Positions 1 to 11,873 of a stretch of DNA of 64,000 nt are shown in pieces; within the stretch, counting starts at the first letter, position 1; the number at the start of each line of letters is the position of its first letter. The notes under the pieces are model-generated. The model searched no databases. It saw only the letters and a list, made by a program, of their open reading frames with translations, and was not told where the DNA came from. The position numbers and the translations under genes are program-made. Source of the stretch: Mesocentrotus franciscanus (lineage: Eukaryota; Echinodermata; Echinoidea; Camarodonta; Strongylocentrotidae); assembly GCA_037976565.1 (NCBI GenBank), contig CP137668.1, forward strand, positions 21,676,251 through 21,740,250. The letters run 5' to 3'.

Positions 1-157
1 AGACAAGGAAAAAAAACGCACATTAATCTAAAATTGTAAAAATGTTAACTTCAACACAGCTGCAGTAAAGATTCAGCCAATATAATTCACCGTGTATTTG
101 CTTTGATGTATTCTATGAATCATATCAAATCAAATTTCACAGGGTCCATAAGTTAGT

Positions 158-212
158 GCTGGTAGTAGTAGAAATGATAGTGGTAATCGTAGTAGGAGTA
201 GCAGTAGTAGTA

Positions 213-244
<32 letters not shown>

Positions 245-327
245 CAAATAATGATAAGAATAGTAATAATGATAAAAATAATAATATTGTTAATAATTAT
301 GATTATAATAATGAAAATAATAATAAT
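158..327. repeat. Trinucleotide microsatellite tract (TAG/ATA-rich)
   Basis: An imperfect run of TAG triplets grades into ATA/AAT triplets. It lies just downstream, in minus-strand sense, of the donor site of the transmembrane exon of gene A, so it is intronic. The low-complexity peptide encoded on the minus strand here is an artefact of the repeat. Confidence 0.9.
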
Positions 328-333
328 ACATAC

Positions 334-469
334 CAACTTTGACAATATCCTCTGTGTTTATGGTGAATGTACACACCGATGATGAGCAATATTGCAATGA
401 ACAGGCACATCGCTACAGATACTCCCGTGATAAGAGGATTCATTGAGTTTGTAGGTCGAACATAATATT
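334..469 (-). CDS. Gene A: transmembrane exon of a CUB/SRCR/WSC/sushi receptor (internal exon)
   Basis: A 136-bp exon read on the minus strand. An acceptor ending ACAG precedes it and a donor GTATGT follows it. It enters in phase 1, like the domain exons further up gene A, and leaves in phase 2. It encodes a short outer segment (YYVRPTNSMNP), then a hydrophobic helix of about 21 residues beginning near LITGVSVAMCLFI, then a basic stop-transfer stretch (HHKHRG). That is the layout of a type I single-pass membrane anchor. The cytoplasmic exons should follow below position 1, outside the window. The link to the ectodomain exons at 11.8-19.0 kb is inferred from strand, order and matching phase; the 11-kb gap between is filled by retroelement remnants. 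No other gene in the interval offers a better partner. Confidence 0.7.
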
Positions 470-1261
470 CTGTCATCGTAGTAATGATATAAATACAAAA
501 ACATATGTGCTTACGGTTGAATAATGACTATATTTATTGGTCACTGTAACTGTAATGGCAATATAGAAAGTCATTGAACATTTGAAAGTAATGTCTTTTC
601 GGATGGAAGGGGTGGTAAACGGCTCTCTCTCGTCTGTCATCTCACGACACAAAAATAGTTTGGGGTTATTCAAATCTCTCTTTAGTTACACTTACATCGC
701 GTTTCATATGTGTGCTTGGGTATGACTGTGTGGGAGGGGGTGTCTGTGATATATAATATAATTATGGGAAGGATGAAGCTGATTTGTACACATTTGTCGG
801 CGCCTTACTTTCTGCAGTATATAGCACTAAATCAAACAAAATATGATAAACGATAATATGAAGCAAAATCAACGAAGCTAAATGCAACAGGATAAAAGCA
901 GCAAATAATCAGCAACATATCAACCAAATGACAGGCGTAAACCAAGAATAAAGTTGAGTTACTGCAAAGTAAAAAAAATCATACAGCTCGTTACAGACGA
1001 GGCGTTATTTGACTACGCCAAATAGACCCCTCAAGGTAATTACGCCTGCGCACAATATACAACGTCATTTCCGTACTTATTGCCGATCTACGGTTTGTGT
1101 AGATAGTTTCGGACTAAATCGGGAACCTTGTGCTAGGCCATCGCACCCTATCTCATGGGATTGCGCCTGTGCGTTGAGATTGCCTCTGGACCTGTTCTGT
1201 ACAAGCGTACATTTGAATGTCATTGAATGTTGCAGTGGAAAAAACGCCTCGTGTGCAATAG
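470..1261. other. Intronic/intergenic stretch, no gene seen
   Basis: I see no coding segment with splice signals here. Open frames on both strands at 1009-1320 lack family motifs and end in the terminal repeat of the LINE that follows. Confidence 0.5.
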
Positions 1262-1265
1262 GTCT

Positions 1266-1285
1266 AGTTTCAAGTTTCAAGTTTA
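1266..1285 (-). repeat. LINE 3'-terminal TTGAAAC direct repeats
   Basis: On the minus strand about two and a half copies of the heptamer TTGAAAC follow AATAAAC. This marks the 3' terminus of the LINE and fixes its orientation and boundary. Confidence 0.75.
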
Positions 1286-1774
1286 TTTCACATTTCACAA
1301 AAAAGAGTTTACATAATTGACAAGATTAGAACATAATGAGGTATACTAGAAGTAACACATTATATAATCAAATCTTTGTAAAGACGTCGAAATTAATTGT
1401 ATTGAATAGTAGGTTATACAAGGTGAAATGTGGGAACCTATTAAAAAGCTCAGCTTGTAGATTATAGGTTCCCCTGAATAAAACTAATATTTTATTGAAG
1501 TGGTTGCAATGGTGAAGGACGTAACAATAATAATAGGTGGGCAAGAAGGCCTTAACATAGGATGATATACAAAGTTAAACAAGCAAAATTAGCAAACAAA
1601 TTGATTTGTTACCAACGAGGTGTCACGTTAGTCACTTTAAAATATAATTGAGGTCATTGAACGAGGTCATTGGTCGAGGTCATTCGAGCGAGGCAGTAGA
1701 CATGAACAATCATTATACTAATATACAAGATCATAATATGCAATCATACCGAGGCGACAATATTCATGGAGTGT

Positions 1775-3303
1775 TCAATGCAGAATATCATAAGTAATAT
1801 GGTTACAATGTGGGTTATATGAATTTAAAAGGGACTGTTTAAGCTTGCGCTTGAAACAATTCAACGACGGGGATTCTATTATCTCCTTGTTCAGCGCGTT
1901 CCAAAATGTTGGTCCTGAGTGGATTATTGTTTTGAGTGCAAATGCAGTGCGGACGCGGAAAAGGTGAAAATGATCAATTTGTCTGGTGGGATATGAGTGG
2001 ACGGCATTGTTTTTAATGAACATGGGAGTAAATACACTGGGTAAATCACCTTTGTTTAGCTGGTACATGAAGATACCAAGACAATAATAGTACAAATCGG
2101 AAATTTTGAGTATTTTGTCAGTACGGAAATATCTATCAGTATGTGAGCGAAAATCAGCAAGGTTAATTGTTCGTATTGATCTTTTTTGAATAATGAAAAT
2201 TTTATCAATATTTACTTTCGAACAGTTCCCCCATGCCAATATACCATAATTTAGGTGATAATAATGTAGCATATAAGATGTGTAATACATGAGAAGGAAA
2301 ATAGCATTTCAGTTTATATATAATACCTGTATTTCTTGACAGAATTTTACACAAATAATCAATATGAACATTCCATGATAATTTACTGTCAATGAACAGG
2401 CCTAGAAATTTCGTGGAATTTGTCTGGGCCAGACTTAGTCCATTTATTTGCACCTGCCCCGGAAGAGTAATTAATGTGTTGCTAAAGAGCATAAAATTAG
2501 TCTTATTCAAATTGAGAGACAGTTTGTTAGCCTGTATCCATTCAAATACAAAATTTAGTTCATAATTCAAAATATCAAGAAGCATGTTGGGGTTTTTGTG
2601 AGAAAGAAATATATTTGAATCGTCCGCGAAGAGGAGGAACGAGAGAACTGTTGATGAGTTTTGGAAATCATTGATATAAAGAATAAAGAGGAGTGGGCCA
2701 AGGAGGGAGCCTTGTGGTACCCGCAAGATATTAATTCTGAGTTTGAGGTTTGGTTATTAATAGACACAAATTGGGTTCTACCGGTAAGGTAGCTTCGGAA
2801 CCACTCCAAGGCCTTCCCTCGGATCCCGTAATGGGATAATTTGTAAAGTAGAATCTCGTGGTTGATTGTGTCGAAGGCCTTGGAGAAGTCCAGAAAGATA
2901 CCAACCGTATGAGACATATTATCGATAGCTTTTGCTACTTTATCAATTAACATTATTATCGCGTGCGTGGTTGAATGTCTTTGGCGAAAACCAAATTGAG
3001 AATTTACTAAGATGTTGCAGGTGTTTAAAAATCGGATGGTGCGAGAATATATTATTTTTCGAGTAATTTGGAGAATGATGTCAGTAAAGATATTGGGCGA
3101 TAATTGCCTACATCGTCGACATTACCCTTTTTAAAGACTGGAATAACCTTCGCAATTTTCATTTTTCTTGGGACTATTCCATCTACCAAAGACAAATTAA
3201 ATACAAATGTCAGTGGAGAGACTATTTCATGGATGATAGTTTTAAGCAGATAATTTGAAATACCATCACAGCCAGAACTTTTCTTTACATTTAAGTTATT
3301 CAC
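1775..3303 (-). pseudogene. LINE reverse transcriptase, frameshifted
   Basis: Overlapping minus-strand frames together cover an RT domain in order. They give the GCDGIS and NYRPISLL motifs near 3300-3060, then IFLDFSKAFDTINHE with the first catalytic Asp near 2890. A switch of frame then gives GSLLGPLLFILYINDF and the catalytic FADD near 2615. A thumb-like and C-terminal region follows (WIQANKLSLNLNKT; LVYY-type ending near 1780). At least three frame changes (about 3050, 2720 and 2220) show it is not functional as it stands. In an intact element this enzyme nicks target DNA with its endonuclease partner and copies the RNA in place. No RNase H domain is visible, as expected for the CR1/L2 group. 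Confidence 0.85.
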
Positions 3304-3659
3304 GATATCAATAATCTCTGTTTCATGTATGGGTACAAGAAATAATGATTGAGCATTTGGGTTTCTTAAGAACGAGTGGAAATAACTATTCGTGGCAGGG
3401 ATTTTACTGGCAAGATCTGGCCCTATATTTACAAAAAAGGAGTTGAATGCCTCTGCTATGCCGAGAGGGTCTTTTATTTCGTTTCCGTTGTAGACGATCT
3501 TACTGAATTCTATTTTTTCTTTTCACCTTTTCTGAGAACATTATTGATAATTTTCCAGGTTGATTTTATGTCTTTTTGTTAGCGGTGAATTGGGTTGAAT
3601 AATAATTCTTTTTGCCCTACGTATTACAGATGTTAGGGAATTACGATAGGAAGAATATT

Positions 3660-4914
3660 TTAGCTTAGATTCGTCTGTTCTTTTAGATTTATATTTGTAA
3701 AAAAGACTATTTTTCGGTTAATAGATCTGAGTATAGACTTGGAGATCCAGGGGGATCTAGGTACCTTTTTATAACTTGACTTGGAAGGTGATTTCACTGG
3801 AATATAAATATCACATAAAGCCATAATTATATCAACTAGCTTGTTATAAGCATCATTAACATCATTATTGTCAAGAACTACAGACCAGTCAGTGAGTGTC
3901 AGATTTGCTCTGAGTCTAGCTATATTGTCTTCTGACATATGGCGTGAACCCACTTTGATATGCTGAATATCAGGCTTGAATGGGTTAGAAATATGGGGGG
4001 TACATGTAAACACTGGGAAATGATCTGATATGTCAGAAACTATAATGCCTTGATCCATACAATAGGAAATATTGGAGAACACATTATCAATAAGGGTTGA
4101 TGCATTATGAGAAATTCGTGTTGGTTTCGTTATACATGGGAAAAGTGATTTTGAAGTCATGATATCCAAGAAATCTCGACAGTGTGGTTTTTCATTATAA
4201 TTAAATAGGTTAAGATTAAAATCGCCCATTATCATACAATGTTTATCATTAAAGGACGGTGAGGTTAACATAGATTGTAATGTATCAATAAAATCAGTAT
4301 AATTTGAGTTTGGTGGCTTGTAGATTTCACCGACAATTATGTTTCTCCCTGTGGGACATTGATTTCAATAAAAATGCTTTCGATAGCGTCAGTCATAAAA
4401 TTCAGATCTTCTCTTAGAGCAAACTCCAAGTCATTTTTAATATAGAAGGCCACACCACCACCAGGTCTGCTTTTCCTGCTGTTGGGAACAAACGAATAGC
4501 CATCCAGGGTAAGGAGCGGAGGGGCGTTTCTGACAACCAAGTTTCACATAAACCTATGACTGAAAAGTCAACTTTGAGCGCACTTAGAAATATTTGTAAT
4601 AGATCAAAATTCTTACAGAGGCTTCGTATGTTGTGATGTAAGACGGAAAAGTTATTTGTTAGCTTAAAGAATTCACGCTTTTTCATATCATGAGGTAAAA
4701 GATAATCAGATGATCTGTTATGCAAAGATGTGTCATTTTCATCATGACCCAATTCCAAATCAGGCATTTGTAAATTTAAACGATTAATTTCTTCTGAATC
4801 AAAGTAAGCCGCGTTTCTCTGGGGTGGTGTGGAATCATCAGAGTGGCTATAAGGGGTAAAAAAGTCATGAAGTTCGTCATTAGTTAGCGATTGTAAAGGA
4901 AAGTTAGACATCAT
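3660..4914 (-). pseudogene. LINE APE-type endonuclease, frameshifted
   Basis: Three minus-strand frames carry the exonuclease-endonuclease-phosphatase fold in order. There is an N-terminal leader (4914-4680), then LHHNIRSLCKN, the catalytic-Glu motif GLCETWL near 4545, and RPGGGVAFYIK. After a frame change come EIYKPPN, IMGDFNLNLF with its Asp/Asn pair near 4215, TLIDNVFSN, and SDHFPVF with the catalytic His near 4020. The frame breaks lie near 4540 and 4290. The reading then continues into a linker of about 100 residues toward the RT. Domain order and motifs match APE endonucleases of LINEs. Confidence 0.85.
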
Positions 4915-6350
4915 TTACTGGCAAGAATTTGGTGAGTTGAGATTGTCAGCGAGACAACGCAGCTTAATGCGTTGGTCGGTGGACGAATTATTTGAATCAA
5001 CCGATGTCTATTGGTATAATTGTTTGGTAGGAAAAAAACAAAGAAACTGCCTCGCCCGGGCGACCTCGGTAACGTGAATATTGCATAATACTGAGTTTGT
5101 TTACACGATAATGTACAAAGCGAATGCGAACATAAGAGCAGGTGACATCTATAAATACGTAATGAGTAGAACAATGGTAACATTTTATTCAGTGAAAGTG
5201 AAACTTGCTTTACAAAATGAGAGGTAATGAAACTTGTTATGAGCATTGTGAATGAATAAAACATTTTAAGTACGAAAACAGAGTAGCTAAAATATCGTAC
5301 AGGCATCTTAATATATGCAATGGGAACGGCTGACAAAGTCTCGCAGCGGTCGCCAAATCAACACATGGGAATAATTGTAATTCCAAAGTAGACTCAATTC
5401 GGATCCCGGACGGCCCCGAGCTCAAAGTCCACTCACCCGTACCACGCCACGTCACCACTCCCGTCCCTTTGCACAAACACAAATGATTTAAAAGTTGTTT
5501 TGCTAGGTCAGGCAGCCGTTAGACATTTCCGACCCAACATCACCCAGATTATGCAAAAATGAACAGTGACCCGGCCAGGTGAGGACCTGCGCGCCCGAAT
5601 GCCGTCCGCGACAAACACATACGAATGTAAACAAGCAACTAAAATGGCGTCTTACACGTTGGAAATAAAGAGGGAGATCTCTTTTGGCGTAGCTTACACA
5701 ATTGTATAGTAAACTTTGGTTGAACAAATGCACATGGAATTTTAAGCATGAATAGATGATTTTTAAGTATTAGAACCAAAAAATGAATATTAATTATATT
5801 TTCTGAGGTGGTGGTCCAAAAGGAGACCGAACTCGGCTTGGAATTGCAAGCATCATGATTTTCTTATGACAGTAAAACACAAGAAGATTGTATAGACTAT
5901 AATTCCTTAGTTTATTATCTCTAGTTAGAAAACAAAACCAAACCGGGTTAATGGTAATTAATGCTGGTCGGCAAAAAAAAAAAAACACGAGAGAGAGAGA
6001 GAGACTACAGTACACAAGCTGTATTCAGTTGGCAACTAGAGATAAGAAATTTGACTTGTTTTAAGACACATACTAACTGGATGGTGCCAAAATCAAAATG
6101 GAAAAAGGAACGTAAATGTTTCTTCCTCTCTCTCTCACCCTCTCCTTTTGTATATACATGAACATGAAATACAATGTTGACAGGAGATATGATCGTTATA
6201 GACAAATATATGCAGAAGTATTAAGTAGACAAACTAGCTTCCGGATGACATAGTTTTCCAAAAACAAAGTACCCTATACTCGGGGTTATCCATCTTTAGG
6301 AAATGTATATTAAATGAGGTAATATCTGTTTTGGTTGTTTAGACACAAAA
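4915..6350. other. Possible LINE 5' region, then unassigned DNA
   Basis: Positions 5040-5640 are GC-richer than the flanks and could be the LINE leader or promoter. Short GA (about 5985-6004) and CT (about 6120-6145) tracts occur. No coding segment with recognisable domains was found. Confidence 0.4.
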
Positions 6351-7264
6351 TTAATAAGGTTGGTAGCTTACAAGTTTAATCTTGGTAGTTTTGCCATGTA
6401 GTAGAGTTCTTCTCTTTCCACTGTAGATAGACGGTAGCTTTCTGAACAAAGATTTTAGTAGACAGACCCTTTTCCTTTCTAAGCTGGTAGGCAATCTTCG
6501 CGAGTTGCCCCTCCGGGCTTTGAGGGCCGGGGGGAGGTCTGTGCAAACGGAGAGACGCGGTCCTCGGTTGGCTTCCGATGGGTTTGGTTCACGCGGCTTG
6601 CGCTGGCGTTCCTCGTAGGCAGCAAGTACCTTGTTGCGATCGGACATGTAGACGAATTTTGCGATTATCGCGTTTGGTGCTTGGGGCTGGTCTGGTACGC
6701 GAGCGCGACTGGAAAGGCGATGGCAGTTGGCTAGAGCGATGTTAGCGGCGTCGATCTCGTTGATGCCGAGTTGGATGAAAGTTTCACGAAGCACTTGGGC
6801 GACAATCTCGTTGGGTTTGTCGGAGATCCCATAGAAGAGCAGGTTGGCACGTCGCTGGTAAATTTCCGTTACGGTCATCTTTTCCTGTAGGTCGGCGATT
6901 TGCTTTTCGAAGTAGCGCTTAATGTCGGGAGTTTCTCTAGCTCCAACTCCGAGACCTTCTCCGAGTTAAATTTCACAGCATTCTCTAGATCGGTGACTTT
7001 TGATTTCATGGAGGTCACTTCTGCTGTGAGGGTGTCTAGCTTAGCGCAAACCGTGGCAGAGGAGCGGTGGATGGATTCCTGGATATCCGCTAAGGATAGG
7101 ATAGGCATGGGCGTGTCGGCGGCTGGAGCAACGGCTCGAGCCGCTGATGCACCTGCCGCTTCAGCCGGGATAGAGGCAGCCCGATGATCGGCATGTCTCA
7201 CATCAGGAGTCGCGTCCTTGGCCTGGGATCGAAGTGCACGCGAAGTCATCGTGGTAGTCAACAA
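6351..7264 (-). pseudogene. LINE ORF1-like protein: coiled coil plus RNA-binding domain, frameshifted
   Basis: Two overlapping minus-strand frames form one protein. The first (7264 to about 6878) has an Ala/Pro-rich head followed by heptad-like repeats (DTLTAEVTSMKSKVTDLE) typical of a trimerising coiled coil. The second (about 6878-6351) continues the coiled-coil register upstream of its first Met, then reads RRANLLFYGISD and later IIAKFVYMSDRNKVLAAY. That wording resembles the RRM-like core of L1-type ORF1 proteins (Transposase_22 group). A one-base shift near 6940-6880 separates the halves and the C-terminus degrades. Intact proteins of this kind coat LINE RNA. It lies 1.4 kb upstream of the LINE endonuclease on the same strand, but whether it belongs to that element or to another insertion cannot be decided by eye. 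Confidence 0.6.
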
Positions 7265-7729
7265 TTTGCGAGATTAGATCACACTTTTAGGCGATATGTG
7301 CAATGCAAAGCTTTCCCAAATAGGATATATTCGTTGTGGGTGAATAACTATAAAGGTGAGTGGAAGTTATGGGCAGAGTAGTATTAAATCCGGGTGAAGA
7401 ATATCGGTGGAAAATTACTATGGGGCTATGGCTGCGAAACCAAATCTAGACGTCCGTCTCCATTGATGTTCTGATGTTCTGATTATCAGGTCTAAGCAAG
7501 AGAGATAAATAATGGATATTATATGTGCCTTCATTATTAAGAGAAGCACACGAAACAACCTTCTCATTTGGTTCTAAAGTTCATTTTCCCCTCCAGGTCA
7601 TGTTCGATCATTTTGCCACGGGATACCAACGTTTTCAACCATGTTCACTGTTTCACCCAAATCTGTCACAAATGGATTTTGACATGCCAGTTTCAATACA
7701 ATGTTGCGCAATGAAGCGGATTCATGTCA

Positions 7730-8130
7730 TCAATGTATCATTTGATTGCATATTTCTTCTACTTCATGAAATGCAATTAAGGAATCATATTTATACAGCC
7801 CGTGATTAACATGATTAACTTTAGGAGGCGAGTCAGCAAAACGGGTTGAGGTTGGAGGATGGTCGCTATCGTAGATGGGATCACAAGTCATATCTTCACG
7901 TGAAGAAGGATCAGGGGATGTCTGCATTCTTTCCTCGTCAGAACGTACTCGCCCGGGCTGAACATCCGCGAGGTGGCGTCGGTTTCTGCGTACCACATTT
8001 CCATTAGGCGTCTCAACGAGGTATGACTTAGGCTCGCGACATTGCTCGCGAACAGTAGCTGGTAGCCAGTGTCCTGATTTCTAATCCTGTACTCTGAAAA
8101 GCTGTCCTGGTGAGAGTGGTGGTAAGTCAT
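7730..8130 (-). pseudogene. Gypsy integrase C-terminal tail remnant
   Basis: The minus strand gives an SH3-like end fragment and then a tail reading NRRHLADVQPGR, a form typical of what follows the integrase core in metazoan gypsy polyproteins (RRNRRHL near the end of pol). Two frames are needed, so a frameshift is present near 7990. Confidence 0.6.
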
Positions 8131-8355
8131 GGGCTAATTTGTCATGATGATACTTCTGGCTCTTTTGTTAATGCTGCATACGATCAGGGAGGTGGGAGGG
8201 ACTCGAGATGGTAAGTTGTCCTTCATCTTCCTCCCATAGAGAAGTTCAGATGGGCTTGGTATGCAGCTGTCAATAAAAGTGGCACGGATACAAAGAAGGG
8301 CCATGTTAGGGTCACTGCCGCTCGCTCTAGCTTTCTTGAGCGTGTTCTAGACAGT

Positions 8356-8608
8356 CTAAATCAGACGCTCAGTGAAATCCAATGGACTTGGGATAGTGGG
8401 GTAAGGACGTGATATGATTGAATCCCCACTTTGTAGCAAAGTCTTTGTTAGTTGAGGAGTCAAAATGTCCACCATTGTCATTAATAATGTGTTCTGAAAT
8501 CCCCTGTTCAGCACACAACCGATGAGTTGTGTTGACAGCAGCAGCACTGGTACATTCATGAGACATTTTCCGCATGAATGGAAACTTAAACAAAATAGTC
8601 TGCAACAA
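8356..8608 (-). pseudogene. Gypsy integrase catalytic core remnant
   Basis: Two overlapping minus-strand frames give HRLCAEQGISEHIINDNGGHFDS followed by a WGF...HITS...PHYPKS segment and, in the other frame, TERLI. This is the DNG motif (second catalytic Asp) and the run up to the catalytic Glu of retroviral-type integrases. Here the final block is shifted out of frame. A Cys-pair segment (DCSVCQEYKPPQP, about 8760-8690) just upstream fits the integrase zinc-binding domain. Confidence 0.75.
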
Positions 8609-9477
8609 TGAGATAGTTGTTCCCTTCAGAGCAAAACAAATCTGAACCCAAAACTTGCCAATTAAGGTCTGGTAGGTATCTCATGCTGAAGTAGAGTTTC
8701 ACATGGCTGTGGCGGCTTGTACTCTTGGCAGACTGAGCAGTCTTTCAACATAGCCTCAGTGTCATCGTTTATCGGTATACCCAGTACACTGAAGCCTTAG
8801 CCCGGAGTCGTGTCTTCTCGATACCTTGGTGACCCTCAGCACACTATGATTCTTCATTGAGTGTGAAATCAGGAGGCGTTCACTTTTAGGATCAGGTCTT
8901 CCTCAACTGCAAGTTTATCCCGAAAGGTCCAGTATCTTTGTAACTGTTTCGACAGCGCTCGATCGATCTCGTCTCTTCTCCGGCCACCCTTTTACAATCA
9001 CCTTCTGTAATGCTGCAAACTCTGCATCCTTGGATATTTTTTCTTTTCTTCCATTGACACAAACGGTCAAGAGCAAACTGTACAAATTAAGTTGATCTAC
9101 TGAACAAGGTGAATGTGTTCTGGAGGACTAAGGGGGCGTCCTGGTTGACCTTTATGCAACATTTATCACTGTTGAACTGCAGACCATATTTCGCAGCTTT
9201 AGACTTGATGTGTTTCAGATTATGATCATGTTTGCTTCACTCTTCACGAAGACAACAATATCGTTAGCGATCCCGATTGTGCCAGGGTTGCCTTAAAGGA
9301 TTTCATCGATGCGCTGCTGGAATACATCCTGGGACATGGCTTAAGGGCATCCTGAGATATCGATATCGTCCAAATGGACTGTTGAATGAATTATAGCTAG
9401 CAGCGAGGTGTCATGATCAAGTTTGATAGACCAATAACCATTATTTGCATCGAGTTTGCTGCATTATCGAGCTCCTG

Positions 9478-9795
9478 CTAGCCCCCTTTTTTTTTTACCT
9501 CGTCTGTTGTGATTGTGCGATAATGGCAACGTCGAATCGCTAGGTTAAGCTTCTTGGGATCCGAACAGACCCTAATTTTGCCGTTCGCTTTCCTTGAAAT
9601 GGCAATGCTGTTGACCCATGCCGTAGGCTCAGTAACTTTAGTAATTACGCCATTTGCTCTCATGTCATCTAAGTCACGCTTCAACTCATCTCGTAGGTGA
9701 ATTGAGCACTTAATTTCTGGGCGCATGGACAACTGGCTGAACATCTGGATCGAGCACAATATGATACTCTTCGGGGAAGTTGCCAATTTTGTCAA
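9478..9795 (-). pseudogene. Gypsy reverse transcriptase N-terminal fragment
   Basis: Minus-strand reading with ELKRDLDDMRANGVI, EPTAWVNSIAI and GKIRVCSDPKKLNLAIRR. This is the start of the gypsy RT (fingers), where WVNS and the DP-LN-A-R series are diagnostic. It ends in a homopolymer-rich lesion near 9480. The catalytic YxDD part is not recognisable downstream (9.48-8.8 kb), although RT-like scraps remain there. Confidence 0.8.
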
Positions 9796-10439
9796 ACTGG
9801 TCTGGATACTGCCTTACCAGGGCAGGTCTTATGTGGAGCTTATCAGTGCTGTACGATTACTCTCATCAGCACGTGAGTCCATGGTAGTCAGCTTCAGTTT
9901 CAACGCTGTGTCCGGACCGATGATCGCTGGTCCCTTAATTGGATTCGACAATGAAGAATGTAGCATAGGACTACGGCAAATTGTTGAAGCGACGTAGAAG
10001 TCTAACTGATCCACAGTGTCTGATTGGAGTTCTATTATATACAAGCATCCTTGTCTTCGAGTTGCATATCTAGCGAAGATCAGCAGTAAGATGACCAGGA
10101 TACAGTCCACGAAACATTCGAATGGGGAGCGTAGTGTGATCCGCACCAGAGTCGACCTTTGAAAGAAGTTTCGCTATGGTTCGCTTATCACGTTAGAACT
10201 CAACATACGTCATTGCTAAATCACTCCTGTCATCCAATTCCACAGCACTGATACTCGACACAATAATCTGCTCGAATGCTAGAAAATCAAAAGCTTCGTT
10301 GAGCAGTGGGTTTGCTGCGGTCTCTGTGGTGCTGTGAATGAAGTTCACATTCTTGCTTTCATGATGTGGTGGAGTACGTTTACGATGTTGAGCTTTCTGC
10401 TTATATGCTTCCTGGTAGTTGAAGTTGGAAATCGACACA

Positions 10440-10560
10440 CACACTCTTCCAGAAATTCAATTTTCCACAGTTATTGCATTTAGTGCCATAAGCTGGACAT
10501 GCTTTCCGTGGATTTCGAGCATGCTGCCCCCCACAATTAGGACACTAATTATTAGCCTTC
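10440..10560 (-). pseudogene. Gypsy nucleocapsid zinc knuckles (CCHC) remnant
   Basis: The minus strand reads CPNCGGQHARNPRKACPAYG followed by TKCNNCGKLNFW. The Cys-Cys-His-Cys spacing and the ACPAYG-KCNNCGK bridge are typical of the gag-pol junction in metazoan gypsy elements. The second knuckle has lost its His (NFW instead of NHF). The segment sits between the gag-like fragment and RT, as expected. Confidence 0.75.
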
Positions 10561-10753
10561 TGCTAATTAAAATACATCAATCGATGCTGGCTGACTACTT
10601 GTCTGGATCAGTGCTAGTTGGATCATGTACATCTGCGAGGCTCAAATGTTCTACTCAGCTCAAGCATTTGATTAAAGCTAAAGGACTTGCTCTTTCCTAG
10701 CCACAGATCCTTTTGGAGCTCAGGATATCCTGTGCCTAGCTGCGATGAGCTGC

Positions 10754-11017
10754 TCAATAATGCGCTCGTGGAGCAATCGGTGTCATCACGAAACTCACAG
10801 TCATATACTCCAGCAGATTCAGGCGCCTGACAAAGTTGTCACTGTCCCTATCCTTCTGAACATACCGCTGTACAGTGTATGTATAGCCTAGCAATACGGA
10901 CATTGGCTTTTGGTTTGAGCTGTGTATCATATTTCTTCGATACAACAGTAGGATCCTTCTTATCAGCACCCTCAAGAGCCCATGGATTGTAGAGTTAGAT
11001 GCTATAAGCACCAGCAA
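10754..11017 (-). pseudogene. Gypsy gag-like fragment
   Basis: The minus strand gives a segment around YTVQRYVQKDRDSDNFVRRL. This matches the usual gypsy Gag pattern of an aromatic/Arg start, then a short acidic loop, then FV-RL. Several frames are needed and stops are frequent. The assignment depends on its position directly upstream of the zinc knuckles. Confidence 0.5.
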
Positions 11018-11783
11018 ACAAGAAGATGTGGTCGACGTGCTTGTCTACAGCGACATTCTTGACAGAGAAGTAAACATTGCATTGTTGATGAAATGTTTTG
11101 ACAGTACTTGCCCTGGCAGGCTCATCCCAGTTCATTCGGGTATGCAAATGAATCAGTCATTGTTCATACAAGCCAGTCAAGGATAATATAACATTCAATG
11201 TCACAGTACTCACAGCAAAATGGTCATGTTGGACTGAAGTGAGGAGCACTGCAGAAATCCAATGCAATGTGTCAATGAGTTGGCCTAAAATTGTCCCACA
11301 ATGACTCACGTGCAGCTCCATAACAAGTCCAGTGGGGTCTGAAAACGCTGCTACCATGTATGTAATGTGGCGTTGCTTTGGCTGTATTCTTAAATAAAAA
11401 TAAGACGTGAACGTAGTTTTCAATCCAGCACACCATGGCCTCACATGTGTAAGATCATATATCACATGTATAAGATCATACATCACAATGATTGATCTTT
11501 TATGGACGATGTAAATAAATGTAAGAGAAACATAAAAGAGATTTGAAAAATTGAAAGAAACGTTTATAAAAAGTTATGTTTTAGTATTGCTTTGAAATGG
11601 GGTTAGTGTTTTAGTACCAGATTTTATATACTTTTCTGCAATTAGAATGGTATCGATATGAACGAATCTACGTGAGCACATACTTGCCGCTAAAATCACT
11701 AGACATCGTGGAGGGCACATGGTAGGCCTATATGATTTGAACCAATGTGCATTTTGATCACTATAACATGATTTTTTCCTCAC
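11018..11783. other. Unassigned intronic DNA
   Basis: No recognisable gene or repeat boundary. If the gypsy element had a 5' LTR it should lie here, but I could not identify a partner sequence near 7.3-7.7 kb. Confidence 0.4.
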
Positions 11784-11873
11784 CAGTTGACGTAGAAACC
11801 GATGTTGCCGTATATGCAGTGGTATTATTAGAAATAGTGGTAGTAGATATACTTTCGAGGTACTCTGTTGAAA
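11784..11873 (-). CDS. Gene A: Thr/Ser-rich stalk exon
   Basis: A 90-bp minus-strand exon with a pyrimidine-rich acceptor ending GCTAG and a donor GTGAGG. Both junctions are phase 1, matching the neighbouring exons, so it adds exactly 30 residues. The peptide is dominated by Thr and Ser (ESISTTTISNNTTAYTATSV) with two or more N-x-S/T sites. That fits a mucin-like, glycosylated spacer between the extracellular domains and the membrane. It lies between the sushi and transmembrane exons in transcription order. No homology is claimed. Confidence 0.6.

Larger units (their letters stand above)
1262..4914 (-). mobile_element. Non-LTR retrotransposon (CR1/L2-type LINE), degraded
   Basis: A minus-strand LINE body containing an APE-type endonuclease followed by a reverse transcriptase, both broken by frameshifts. 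The 3' end lies near 1262-1285, where a polyadenylation-type AATAAA runs into short direct repeats of TTGAAAC. Terminal microsatellite repeats are typical of CR1/L2-group elements and their target-primed insertion. The 5' end is not defined: the open frame begins near 4914, and GC-richer DNA up to about 5480 may be its 5' untranslated region. Clade is judged from RT wording (SKAFDTINHEILLYKL; FADDSNIF), typical of the Jockey/CR1/L2 supergroup, not from a tree. The element lies inside the presumed large intron of gene A. Confidence 0.85.
7730..11017 (-). mobile_element. Ty3/gypsy-type LTR retrotransposon, heavily decayed
   Basis: Minus-strand remnants occur in canonical order from high to low coordinates: gag-like segment (about 11.0-10.75 kb), CCHC zinc knuckles (about 10.55-10.44 kb), a protease/linker zone, RT (9.8-9.48 kb), integrase zinc-binding region (about 8.76-8.64 kb), integrase core (8.61-8.36 kb) and a proline-rich C-terminal tail (8.13-7.73 kb). 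Order RT before integrase is the Ty3/gypsy arrangement. Every segment is broken by stops or frameshifts. I could not recognise a pair of LTRs at either side, so the outer limits are those of the coding remnants only. Confidence 0.8.

Noticed and set aside
7265..11500. Search for LTR pair around the 7.7-11.0 kb gypsy element
   Set aside because: No matching terminal sequences could be recognised by eye, so no LTRs are annotated.
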